Shown one piece after another: positions 12,201-20,815 of a stretch of 64,000 bases of DNA. How positions within the stretch are numbered: the first letter of the stretch is position 1; every line of letters starts with the position of its first letter. The position numbers were made by a program, and so were the translations under genes. The notes below the pieces were generated by a model. The model saw only the letters and a program-made list of their open reading frames with translations. It was not told where the DNA came from and searched no databases. The stretch comes from Pogonophryne albipinna (Eukaryota > Chordata > Actinopteri > Perciformes > Artedidraconidae). The stretch covers positions 17,072,925 through 17,136,924 of the forward strand of contig CM053253.1 in assembly GCA_028583405.1 (NCBI GenBank), written 5' to 3'.

Positions 12201-14093
12201 AAAAATGAAGTGAATAATAATGTAGTTTTAATGAAAAAACGAGATGATCAACTTATTTTTCGTAGACAAAGACATTGTTATAATAATCAAAGCAATCCTT
12301 GCGGTCAACAAAAAGAACAACGACCCTGTGTCCCCCTCTCTTCCACACACATCTCACGCAGGTGAACAGGATTATAATTCCCCTGAGTGCCGCCCATGAC
12401 CATGTGACACAAAGCAACCAACCCAATGCGATCAAACAAATATCTTATACAAATACAAACCATTACCCAAATATAAAACTAGTACAAAACAAATGTGTTT
12501 ATTCAAAATGCATTACTATCTGCATTTCATGGCTCCTACATATGGCACACTCTATAGATATCCTCAATTCCATCTATGCTGTTCAACTGTGGAGCAGAAA
12601 ACAGTAAAAAGAAATTGTAAGTTTTGAATTACCAACCGTTATTTTTTACTCTTCATAGGTTATTTACTTTTGCTAATTTTGGAAAGTTGCAGCTGCTCAG
12701 TTTATCAAACATGTTATAAACCATGCTCAGGGGGGTAGTATCTCTGAGGCGACAAACATCTTGACTGGTTCACTTTTGTGTTAATTCTGTGTCAGAATAA
12801 ATCATAATATCTAGCAATGATAATCAGACCGTAATGCAAGTTTTGTATTTGTTCTTTCTTAGTCAACTATCGAGGCTCCACTGGGTACGGCCAGGACAAT
12901 ATCCTCTCATTACCTGGGAACGTTGGCACCCAGGACGTCAAGGATGTTCAAGTAAGAATGAAACGAGAGCAACAAAGGCTGGTCCAAACGATGATTTACA
13001 AGTTTATGCTATTCATTTGTTTCTATATTTAGTTTAAAGTTTCTGTTTGAGTCATGGATCCCAACAGCAATAGTACAATCAAATATATATATATACTTTT
13101 TATATTTTTTTGCTCACCCGTCCTTTCAATGTTTTCTTTCTACCAGTTTGCTGTGGAAAGTGTCCTGAAAGGTGATGAATTCGACATGCAGAAGGTGGCA
13201 GTTTCTGGTGGCTCCCATGGGGGTTTCCTGGCCTGTCATCTGATTGGCCAGTACCCAGGGTTCTACAAGGCATGTGTGTCTCGCAACCCTGTCACCAATC
13301 TGGCCTCTATGATCGGCAGCACAGACATCCCAGACTGGTACATCTTGGCATGCACATTCCCACATATACGTACACTTTTGTATCTGTTGAGCACAAATTC
13401 TCACCTTAGTTGTTTTGTATCATTTGTACCGCTGACATTCCCCTCTGACAGCTGTGAGTGGGATGCAGGGGATGTTTCTGCCTCACTGTCAGAAAAGGAA
13501 GTGTCCCCTAATACACAAAGACACTGCAGGAACACGAAACCTCAAAGCTTTTCCTTCGTGTTTATGTTAGATTGCTTGTTTTTGCAGGTGCATGGTTGAG
13601 GCTGGCTTTGACTACACTACAGACTGTCTACCTGACCCTGCTGTGTGGGAACAAATGCTGAACAAATCCCCCATTAGATACGTCACACAGGTATGAGTAT
13701 TTCTGTGTTTGCACTTGACTGCGATCATTAGTCTTGTTCCACAATAAAGTAACCTCAGATGTTTTTTTATCTAGGTGCAAACACCAGTATTGCTTACCTT
13801 AGGGGAAGATGACAAGCGTGTACCCAGCAAGCAAGGAATTGAATATTACAGGGCTTTGCAAGCAAAGAAAGTCCCAGTCCGGTGAGCTTCTTGTCTGAGT
13901 GACGTGTTTTATCAGTTATGTCAGCTATGCACTGCACAACATGGCTTTTATTGTTCATTCACTAATGCTCCAGTGTATGTTGTTTAGGTTACTGTGGTAC
14001 CCAGGAAACAATCACTCTCTCTCCAAGGTTGATGCCGAGTCCGATGGCTTTATGAACATCGCCTTGTGGATAATTCAACACTTGTGGAAGTGA
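298..14093 (+). CDS. apeh: Acylaminoacyl-peptide hydrolase (APEH), complete, 23 coding exons
   Basis: APEH is a cytosolic prolyl-oligopeptidase-family serine peptidase that removes N-acylated amino acids from blocked peptides. Predicted exons: 298-309, 778-907, 991-1117, 1208-1295, 1465-1540, 1642-1733, 2367-2441, 2565-2702, 2805-2896, 3014-3054, 3159-3280, 4181-4241, 4313-4410, 4561-4612, 4726-4814, 4961-5099, 6168-6251, 6681-6761, 12863-12951, 13147-13337, 13588-13690, 13775-13881, 13988-14093. All junctions are GT-AG and keep frame, giving 730 residues (732 in human, from memory). The N-terminal part would be the beta-propeller and the C-terminal part the alpha/beta hydrolase. HGGPH lies at residues 505-509, the nucleophile Ser585 in GGSHGG, catalytic Asp673 before KRVP, and catalytic His705 in NNHSLS. 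The start at 298 gives [11 protein letters not shown], which aligns with the mammalian N-terminus. It is the left member of the apeh-tlr9-erc2 series. Confidence 0.96.
703..777 (+). other. Alternative in-frame 5' extension of apeh exon 2
   Basis: The ATG at 703 is open and in frame with exon 2. If the splice acceptor at 776-777 is not used, it would add 25 residues (starting MNRAVFVVG, with an RRR run and no acidic residue) before VVTNPED. Such composition resembles a mitochondrial presequence, but it could be chance intron coding. The 298-309 start matches the family better. Confidence 0.25.
3345..4022. mobile_element. Non-autonomous DNA transposon with terminal inverted repeats, TA target site
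   Basis: Located between apeh exons 11 and 12. The ends are inverted copies: GAGTGGTGCAG and GATGA at the left, TCATC and CTGCACCACTC at the right, each flanked by TA. A further inverted pair lies inside: the phrase around 3421-3440 (caatgggattctccatagga) is mirrored near 3930-3950. No transposase is recognised. The TA target suggests a Tc1/mariner-type or similar mechanism; the family is not identified. Confidence 0.75.
5274..6092. mobile_element. AGGTCCCATGTCATG inverted-repeat element flanked by TTAA (copy 1)
   Basis: The element starts AGGTCCCATGTCATG and ends CATGACATGGGACCT. TTAA occurs directly outside both ends (5270-5273 and 6093-6096). A second copy lies at 44871-45629 with the same ends and the same TTAA. 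No transposase reading frame is seen. TTAA targets are typical of piggyBac; the terminal AGG rather than CCC leaves the family open (a TTA/TAA-targeting Harbinger-like element is the alternative). It sits in the intron before apeh exon 17. Confidence 0.82.
5799..5861. repeat. 22-bp tandem repeat inside the TTAA element
   Basis: Two full units and one partial unit of a 22-bp sequence beginning TAACGTAACGGCTCCG stand head to tail. I did not find this array in the related copy at 44871-45629, so it probably expanded in this copy or was lost in the other. Confidence 0.8.
6884..7256 (-). repeat. Long direct repeat, left copy (probable LTR)
   Basis: This block is nearly identical to 12183-12544. 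Shared landmarks in order are GCACTTGCTGAGATCA, GAGATGATCAACTTATTTT, the TGTCCCCCTCTCTTCCACAC phrase and ATGGCTCCTACATA. Read on the minus strand it begins TGTAGGAGCC, as an LTR would. With gag-protease remains in the minus orientation between the copies, this would be the 3' LTR. No clear target-site duplication was found. Confidence 0.75.
7532..7864 (-). pseudogene. surf6: SURF6 C-terminal-region fragment (retrocopy or captured piece)
   Basis: SURF6 is a nucleolar protein of ribosome biogenesis. On the minus strand about 109 residues read without introns, with the family phrases [40 protein letters not shown] and [16 protein letters not shown]. Similarity stops at KRRKNIRH; the usual lysine-rich C-terminal tail is missing and unrelated sequence follows. 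The N-terminal part is absent too. It lies between the left long direct repeat and the LTGC-protein remains, so it was probably carried inside the composite element. It is unlikely to be functional. The SURF6 call rests on recalled family sequence. Confidence 0.8.
7960..10248 (+). pseudogene. Mobile-element-associated 'LTGC' cysteine-rich protein, frameshifted and split by a LINE
   Basis: Two blocks on the + strand seem to belong to one protein. Block 1 (about 7960-8275) contains [17 protein letters not shown] and, after a frame change, [19 protein letters not shown] and [14 protein letters not shown]. Block 2 (about 9629-10248) contains [53 protein letters not shown] and a Cys-rich end ([27 protein letters not shown]). 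From memory, similar proteins with QEEADTR, HALTGCDT and a C-terminal CXC-like Cys cluster are repeated in fish and cnidarian genomes; their function is not known to me. Frame changes near 8100, 9790 and 9980 plus the LINE show it is dead. A polyadenylation signal AATAAA lies at about 10338. Confidence 0.6.
8276..9628 (-). mobile_element. 5'-truncated L2/CR1-like LINE, reverse transcriptase C-terminal half
   Basis: The minus strand encodes the C-terminal half of a non-LTR reverse transcriptase: [43 protein letters not shown], the catalytic [20 protein letters not shown] and HSLHWLPV. A stop in the SYLSG-upstream part and others show decay, although 8408-9325 is open for 305 residues. The 3' end is the AAT/ATT microsatellite at 8276-8290, usual for L2-type tails. 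It interrupts the LTGC-protein remains: GGAAAATACAT on the left and GGCAACTACAT on the right look like a decayed target-site duplication. Confidence 0.88.
10900..12120 (-). pseudogene. BEL/Pao-type retrotransposon gag-protease remains
   Basis: Reading the minus strand from right to left: a gag-like stretch near 11940-12010 ([14 protein letters not shown]), a zinc knuckle at 11500-11590 ([13 protein letters not shown] then [13 protein letters not shown]), and a retroviral-type aspartic protease at 11166-11459 ([13 protein letters not shown], then [10 protein letters not shown]). The conserved continuation [14 protein letters not shown] lies near 10985-11060. A stop interrupts this continuation near 11068, and no reverse transcriptase, RNase H or integrase of this element was found to the left. 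It is a decayed genomic copy with no complete gene. BEL/Pao is inferred from the knuckle-protease order and the LLIGTNVP block. Confidence 0.78.
12183..12544 (-). repeat. Long direct repeat, right copy (probable LTR)
   Basis: This is the partner of 6884-7256 in the same orientation, with small indels (for example AATCCTTGCGGTC here against AATCCTTAAACTTGCGGT there). On the minus strand it would be the 5' LTR ahead of the gag-protease remains. The two copies differ at several percent of positions by eye, so the insertion is not recent. Confidence 0.75.
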
Positions 14094-14533
14094 TGTTACA
14101 CACTACTGTAAATGTATGCATGGTGGTGTGCCAAGGATCTTGCTACCAGGAAAAGAGAGCAGGAGACTACGGTGTGCAATGGGTGTTCTGCTCACTCTTC
14201 CGGGACCATGTGAGGTCCAAGCCAAAGCCAAAGCATTGAATGTCCTATCCAACCTGAACACAGTTTGTATAACTGTCCTTTACTTCTATCTAATCTACTG
14301 TATCTGTGGCTATGGTAACTGCCACTGCTTCTTCCAATGTTTGTAAAAAATAATATTTTAACACACTACTTGAATATAAGTTTTTTATTTCATACAGTTT
14401 TGCCTTTGCAATCTTTAAACACACTGAGAAAATTAAGACATTTTCAGTGTGTTGCTTGTAGGTTTTATTAACAAATGAACATTCATTTTCTCTGCTATAC
14501 TTTTAGATTTTATGATGCGGTACATTTAATAAA
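14094..14533 (+). other. apeh: apeh 3' UTR and polyadenylation signal
   Basis: The 3' UTR follows the stop codon at 14091-14093. The AATAAA at 14528-14533 is the best polyadenylation signal before the next repeat. Confidence 0.65.
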
Positions 14534-14615
14534 GTGATTGTCAAAATGCTACTAGTGTGGAATGAATCTTTTGAAACATTAGCATTTTTCAGGTTGAAAA
14601 GGATTTTTGGAGCAA

Positions 14616-14975
14616 GGTTCAAGGTTCTTTATTTAGTCATGCGAACATAGCTACAGTGTAGTTATGCCGATGACAATCTTGTGTCACAGGCTTCTCCAGC
14701 AGTGCAACACAGATAACAGAAAAATATAGTGCAAGTACATAGTAATACAAAAAGAAAAATTGTTAAAAAAAGTGAAATAGTACAATAAGAGTCTATATGC
14801 AAGTTAAGAAATATGATATATTAGGTTAATAGATAAATAATGTTTAAGTAGCAGCCAGATGAATATTAAGGATGTTGTTTCTACAGTTCAAGTGTTTAAC
14901 AGATGTTGCTTCAACAGTTCAGGTGCTTAAGAGTCTTATTGCCTGTGGGATGAAACTGTCCCTGAGCAGGTGATG
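14616..14975. repeat. Interspersed repeat fragment (fish LINE-tail type)
   Basis: The text from GGTTCTTTATTTAGTCATG through CTACAGTGTAG to ATGAAACTGTCCCTGAG matches a phrase that recurs in altered form at 26925-27100 (CAAAGCTACAGTGTAGAAAT). Recurrence plus similarity to common fish dispersed repeats marks it as an old mobile-element fragment between apeh and tlr9. The rest of the intergenic gap (14976-15240) shows nothing recognisable. Confidence 0.55.
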
Positions 14976-15240
14976 ATGTTGCGTTTACTTCCTTATACGT
15001 TTTCTTTAGAATCAGTGAATTAGGAAGTTAGCCAACTTGATCTACCAATGCTCTCTCATTCCTTTTGGGGTTTTCTCTGCAGTCAAAAAAGGAAAACATT
15101 GATCTTTCTTTAGATTTTTCTAATACTCTAAAGGTGTTGTCATCAGGACATTTACTTTTGTTAAATCACACGAGGTGATATTGATTTCTGATGTCCTCGA
15201 TCAATTTGACTTGGGTCACATGGTTTGTCATTGTCATGTG

Positions 15241-15390
15241 TATAAGACCACAAGCTTTCACTTCTGCATACATGGATCCAGTTTCCTAGCACTGCAGCTG
15301 CTTTTGGATCAGTTTTCTATCTTCTTTCTCCACCAAACATCGCTTCATCTGGCTGCCGATGTGAATGCTAAGCTTCATGCTATACCTGTC
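15241..15390 (+). promoter_or_regulatory. tlr9: tlr9 TATA-like box and 5' UTR exon
   Basis: TATAAGA at 15241-15247 lies 150 bases before the lone start codon at 15391. If used, transcription would begin near 15270 and leave a 5' UTR of about 120 bases ending at the strong donor GTAAGT (15394). The assignment is inferred from position only. Confidence 0.5.
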
Positions 15391-18300
15391 ATGGTAAGTA
15401 AAACAATTTGTATTCTGCTATCTAATTGCACTACATTCTACTTTAAGAAGATGATATAGCTACTCTTTTGTTACGTTAAATGGACAGAAATAGCTCATTG
15501 GTCAGGCTTAACAAAACGAAAGGGATTATTTTAACAATTGTATGCTTTAGTACAGAGTAAGGGTGATCTCAATCGAAATGTTGTGAATATGCTTGATATT
15601 GTGCACAAGAGAATTGCCCAGACTATTGTAACACATAAACAAACGAGTAAAAACATTAATTCTTTTTACAGGCTATGTTGAAAAATATCTTCATCATTTT
15701 TCAACTTCTTCCATTGGCGAGGACCATAAATACCACCTTTTTACCATGTGACTCTGATATTAATGGCACCGCAGTGGACTGCTGTGACAGAACAATCGAG
15801 TCTTTCCACTTTATTAAGTCTCCCAACGTTGTGTCACTCAATTTAAGTCGAACTAAGATACGGAAAGTGGGGCAAAATGATTTTTTAAACCTCCCAAACC
15901 TTGACACCTTGAAAATAATGGGGAATTGTCGACCAGATCAACCGAGACCGAAACAATTGTGCAAAATGGAGATCAACAATGATGCCCTGACGAAGCTATT
16001 GAAGCTTAAATATCTGTATCTGTCAGGAAACAGCCTCACCTCTATTCCCCAGTTACCCCAAAACCTGATGGTTCTTGACCTAGAGAATAATTGCATCTTC
16101 AACATTGCAGAGCCATTACACACTCCACACCTGCAAGTGCTCTACCTCAGCAAGAACTGTTATTACGCAAATCCTTGTGGCCAACCCTACTACATCAGCA
16201 AGAGTGTTTTCAGACAACTCTCTGAGCTAAAAAACCTAACCTTAGGGTATAACAATTTTACAGCTATCCCTTTAGAGTTGCCACCCTCACTGGAGCTTCT
16301 GGATTTAAGAGAGAATGCAATTACAGAGGTCTTAGATGGAGCGTTTGCAAACCTGACTAACCTCAAGAGTTTGACTTTAGAGTGGAATTGCCAGCGTTGT
16401 GACCATGCAGCCAGGCCCTGCTTTCCCTGCCCAGACAATAACCCTCTACTCCTAAATAACAACTCACTCTATGCTGAGAACAGCTCAATCAACTTCCTAA
16501 GCTTGAGAGGAAACTCACTGAAAACCTTTCCAGTGGGGCTTTTCCAATCTTTGAAGAAATTGGAGAGGTTGGACCTCTCTGACAACCTCCTGGCATATGC
16601 TATACGTAATGGCACCTTCTTTAAAGAGCTGAAGGGCCTCACTTGGATCAGCCTTATCTATAACTATGAACCACTGATGATATTTCCGGAATTGATCCTC
16701 TCCCCATATATTTGCAATATGTCTGCTCTACAATATCTTCTTCTGAGTGGTAACTTTTTCCATACGTTTTCCAATGAAAGCGTTAGTGTTGTGTCCAAAC
16801 TTCAAAATCTAAAGGTACTAGAAATGAGAATGAACTTCATCAATACTTCACTACCCATTACCTCTCTAAAACAGTTACCATCACTCATCAAGATTGACCT
16901 TTCCCAAAACCTCATTAATTTTCTTCCTTGCTGCTCATGTTCATCATCTAGAATTGTGGCACAGAACTTGTACACACGCAATTTTCCTGACCAAGGCCTT
17001 ATGCTATCAGATCACAAATCCACATCTGGAAGCAATACCTGGGAATCAAGCCAGACAAACCGTGGCGAATTGTTGGAGCACAATGTGAGACAAATTAAAT
17101 TCCTCTCAGACTTTAAAGATACCCTCTGCCGCGGCAAATTGTGGATTGACCTGTCTCAAAATAACATTCTGTCGATTTACAAATCAGTATTTGTAGGCAT
17201 GGAAAATGCTGTTTGTTTGGACCTTTCCTTCAATTACATGAGCCAGGCATTGAAGGGCGGTCTGTTTGATAGCATGAAGAAATTAGTTTTTCTTGATTTG
17301 TCATTCAATAGACTTGACTTATACTACAACGATGCGTTCAGTGAGCTTAAAAACACTCTAAAGGTATTAGACGTTAGTAACAATGAATTTCACTTCCAAA
17401 TGAAGGGGATGGGCCACCATTTTGGATTCCTTCAAAGTCTGACAAAGTTGGAAGCTCTAAGTCTGGCAAACAATGGCATTGGGATGCGTATAGATCCATG
17501 GCTGAACAGCAGCTCTTTAAACTACCTCTACTTTTATGGAAATCACCTGGACATTATGTGGGATTACGATAACGTCAAGTACACTAGTTTCTTTCACAAC
17601 CTGATAAACCTCACCTACCTCGACATCTCTAATAATGAGCTGAAGTCAATTTCAGCATTAGTGCTTGGTAACCTCCCAAAAAGCTTAGAGGAACTAAGCA
17701 TCAGCAAAAACAAGCTGAACAATTTCCCATGGGAAATCATCGCAGCGCTGAGCAATTTATCTCACCTGAACCTCAGTCATAACTTCCTTGAATTATTGCC
17801 TAATAAAGTAATAGATTTCGGAGCAAAGTTTACCCTCTTGGACCTCAGTCACAATTATCTAAGATTTATTCCTGATGATTTCTTCAGTGTTGCGGAATCC
17901 CTGAAATACCTGTATCTCAGCCACAATCAGATCAAAGCGTTGAACCATCAATTTCTCCCTCCCCCCTTTAAAAATGTCAGTGCCTGTCAGATACTCACCC
18001 TGCATGCCAACCCATTTAAATGTGACTGTGATACATCTTCGTTTACAGATTTCTTGCGTACTACTGCGGTACAGATTCCTTATCTCACCACATATATACA
18101 ATGTGGTTACCCAGAGTCCCAACTGGGCGCGAGTGTGCTGTCCATTGACCAACGTTCCTGCCAGGACATATACGGTGGCTTAGCCTTCCTCGTCTGTTCC
18201 TTTTTGGCTGTGACCTTCACTGTTCTGCCCCTACTGAAGCATCTCTATGGCTGGGACCTGTGGTATTGCCTACAAGTACTTTGGGCAGGACATAAGGGCT

Positions 18301-18945
18301 ACTCCCAACTTGCTGGAAGTAATTCACGTTATCAGTATGATGCTTTTGTGGTGTTTGACACAAGGAACAAGGCTGTGAGCGATTGGGTCTACAATGAGTT
18401 AACCGTCAATCTGGAGATCTCCGGTCACAGGAATTTTTGTCTCTGTTTGGAAGAGAGGGACTGGATTCCTGGACTTTCATGTATTGACAATCTTCATAAT
18501 GCTGTCAACAGCAGTGTCAAGACAGTGTTTGTGCTATCTAGTGGAGCCACTGGTGGTGAAACGGTGAACGGTGTGATTCGCCAGGCTTTCTTCATGGTTC
18601 AGCAGCGGCTTCTGGATGAGAAGGTTAATATATTTAACTTTTATTTGTATATGTATCTTGTGGGTGAGAATCTTATCCCCTTTAACCTGTTGCCGTGTTT
18701 TCTCAACACTCAATGATGTCTTACTTTACCTCTTTTAGGTGGATGCAGCTATACTGGTCCTGTTGGATGAGATGTTTCCCAAACTGAAGTACCTTCAGCT
18801 GAGAAAACGGTTGTGCAAAGATTCTGTGTTGTCATGGCCGAGGAACCCACGGGCCCAACCACTTTTCTGGAACCGAATGAGAAAGGCACTGTCATCAGAT
18901 AACCTCAAATTCTATGATAACAACATGAGTGAAAGTTTTATATGA
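15391..18945 (+). CDS. tlr9: Toll-like receptor 9 (TLR9), complete, 3 coding exons
   Basis: TLR9 is an endosomal receptor for unmethylated CpG DNA that signals through MyD88. Exons: 15391-15393 (ATG only), 15672-18623 and 18739-18945, giving 1053 residues. A signal peptide (MAMLKNIFIIFQLLPLA) precedes some 25 leucine-rich repeats. The TLR7/8/9 cysteine insert WNCQRCDHAARPCFPCP lies near residue 250 and the Z-loop spans about 420-490. A C-terminal cysteine cap (FKCDCDTSSF) precedes the membrane span at about 836-858. The TIR domain runs from about 888, with YDAFVVFD, LCLEERDWIPG and PLFW (1026-1029). TLR9 is preferred to TLR7 or TLR8 because of MRMNFIN, MKGMGHHFGF, the IMWDYDN region and the position between apeh and erc2. 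The last intron splits the TIR domain. Confidence 0.95.
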
Positions 18946-19252
18946 CATCTTTTATATTCTGATAGAGGACACTTTAGTGAAAAAGTCCTCTTGCTCTTTG
19001 TCAATAATCTTCCCAATACTTGATTTTTTTTTTTAATCTTGCTATTCATATATATATAACCACTCTTCTACAGTGTAAATATTTTACTTCTCAAAATTGT
19101 GTTTTGTTGTTTTATCTAACAAAATTGTTAATTGATTCTTTATTTGTCTTTAGAATGCTTTGGCCAGGAAGGGACATGTTGCTATTGTGGGCTGCCAAGT
19201 TAGACACGCTGTCATTTGTACATAGACATTGATATTGGATTATGCAAATAAA
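18946..19252 (+). other. tlr9: tlr9 3' UTR and polyadenylation signal
   Basis: A 3' UTR of about 300 bases ends near AATAAA at 19247-19252. Confidence 0.7.
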
Positions 19253-19511
19253 CTTCAACTGATTTAATGTTAGTATATTGATTTCACAAGTATTACAAAG
19301 GAGTCATGTAATGTATGTGTATAACAAACGCCCCAAGCCCCATATTACAAAATCTCATTTCCCTTTGGTTAGATTTTGGCAGGAAGTGAAACAAAGGATT
19401 ACATCTAACATTTCACAGATGACTAACAACGGAATCTGTTGTGCCCATTTAAAGTAAGACATGGCACCTGGTATTATTCAAGAAATGTAAGAGGAAAACC
19501 TTTGCACTCAA

Positions 19512-20118
19512 CCCTTGTGTGGTGTTCATATTTTTGTTACTCAGCCAGTGTTCGTGGGTCTGGTAGACCCGCTGCCTTTTTGGGCTTGAATTAAGCACAA
19601 TCGAACTATTTTATGTTAAAATACTCAACAGATGTTTATTTAATCTCAATTACAAGCAATATAAACAGCATGTATGGTTAATATTTGCTCTTTTACATTT
19701 GTTTGATCACATTAATGAATTCAAGTGCTACTCGTTTTTTTGCCTGCTGACCGCTGGTCCTGTGGCTCGTCTTTTTTTTGCAACTAGCTGATGCTCAATC
19801 TCTTCAAAGTCACTGTCAGACTCAGAATTCTCAGAAATGAGATCCTCACATTCTGAAACCTCTTCCTCTACATCATCATCAAATGGTTATCTCTCTTCCA
19901 GAATCATTTGCAAGGCCCTCTGAGCAGAGAATCTTTTGGCCATCTTGATCAGTTGTGATAAGGAACCAAACTGGCGAAGGGTGGGCATTGAAAATATGTT
20001 CTTCACAGAAAATGAGCCAAGGCCATTGAGTGTGGGTTTGAAAAAATAATTGATCATATCATTTTTCTTTAGCTAAATAATGAAAACGGGTCCCACAGAC
20101 CCGAATACCATACAAGGG
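19512..20118 (-). mobile_element. piggyBac-like element with N-terminal transposase remnant
   Basis: The ends are CCCTTGTGTGGT and ACCATACAAGGG. The right flank is TTAA (20119-20122) and the left flank TCAA is one change from it. On the minus strand, 19725-19950 encodes MAKRFSAQRALQMILEE followed, after a stop, by an acidic stretch (DDDVEEEVSECEDL) and a basic end (VAKKRR). This resembles the N-terminus of piggyBac-derived transposases. The catalytic domain is gone. It lies between tlr9 and erc2; the rest of 19253-20640 shows nothing recognisable. Confidence 0.82.
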
Positions 20119-20639
20119 TTAAGTGCAAGCAACATATTAAAGGAACAAATAGATTCAGCAACATGGAGTACTCTGTTTGTACTTGTTGAATTGTAGCCTA
20201 CACATATTTAACATTTATTTTTCGAATTCCAGTTTCATTTTTAACCTCGTGGCCTGGGAATTCCATTAGACACGTAGCGTATTATTTTTTGAAAGAGAAA
20301 CCTAACAAAAAATACTTGAATAAATGTAAAGTGAACTGAACAGATAGGCCCCATGTAACCTCCTCGAAGAGTAATGACAGACCCAAAGGTCAACATATTT
20401 AATCCAAAACTAGTTGTGGCTTTCTCTAATCAGGTGGTGTAATTTAAACATAGTTTGGTTGTCTCTCTTATAAACAAACACCCGGCGATGCCAAATTATT
20501 GATGGCTCATGGCTGACTGAATGCAATTCAATGTAAACCATTTTTTGGTGAGTGTATGTTAGACATTGCAAATGCTGTACAATGTCCAACTGATGCTTGT
20601 GTAGGTGTATGAACAAATAAAGCCTCCCTTTATTGCTGC

Positions 20640-20815
20640 TCACGGCCCCACTACTCCGCGTAGGTCGCGCACGCGTCAGCTTGGGAGAGCGCGCCCACGC
20701 GGACCCGATGGCAGGACAGGTCATGATGGAGCTGAGCCGATGAGATCATGGAGCCTGTGCCGAGGTCGGACAGGATACGGTTAAGACTTCACGGTGATGG
20801 AGAGGTGCCTGTCCG
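20640..20815 (+). promoter_or_regulatory. erc2: CpG-rich promoter and probable untranslated first exon of erc2
   Basis: This is the only clearly CpG-rich stretch upstream of the first erc2 coding exon (GCGCACGCGTCAG, GAGCGCGCCCACGCGG). It ends with a good donor, GTCCG followed by GTAAGA, at 20816. A CpG-island promoter with a non-coding first exon fits a brain gene of this type. A second possible untranslated exon is 23121-23271, bounded by CTGTCTAG and GTGAAA. Confidence 0.5.

Noticed and set aside
13054..13599. A 181-residue open stretch across apeh exon 20
   Set aside because: It reads through the acceptor at 13146 and the donor at 13338. Only 13147-13337 matches APEH, and splicing to 13588 restores the family sequence.
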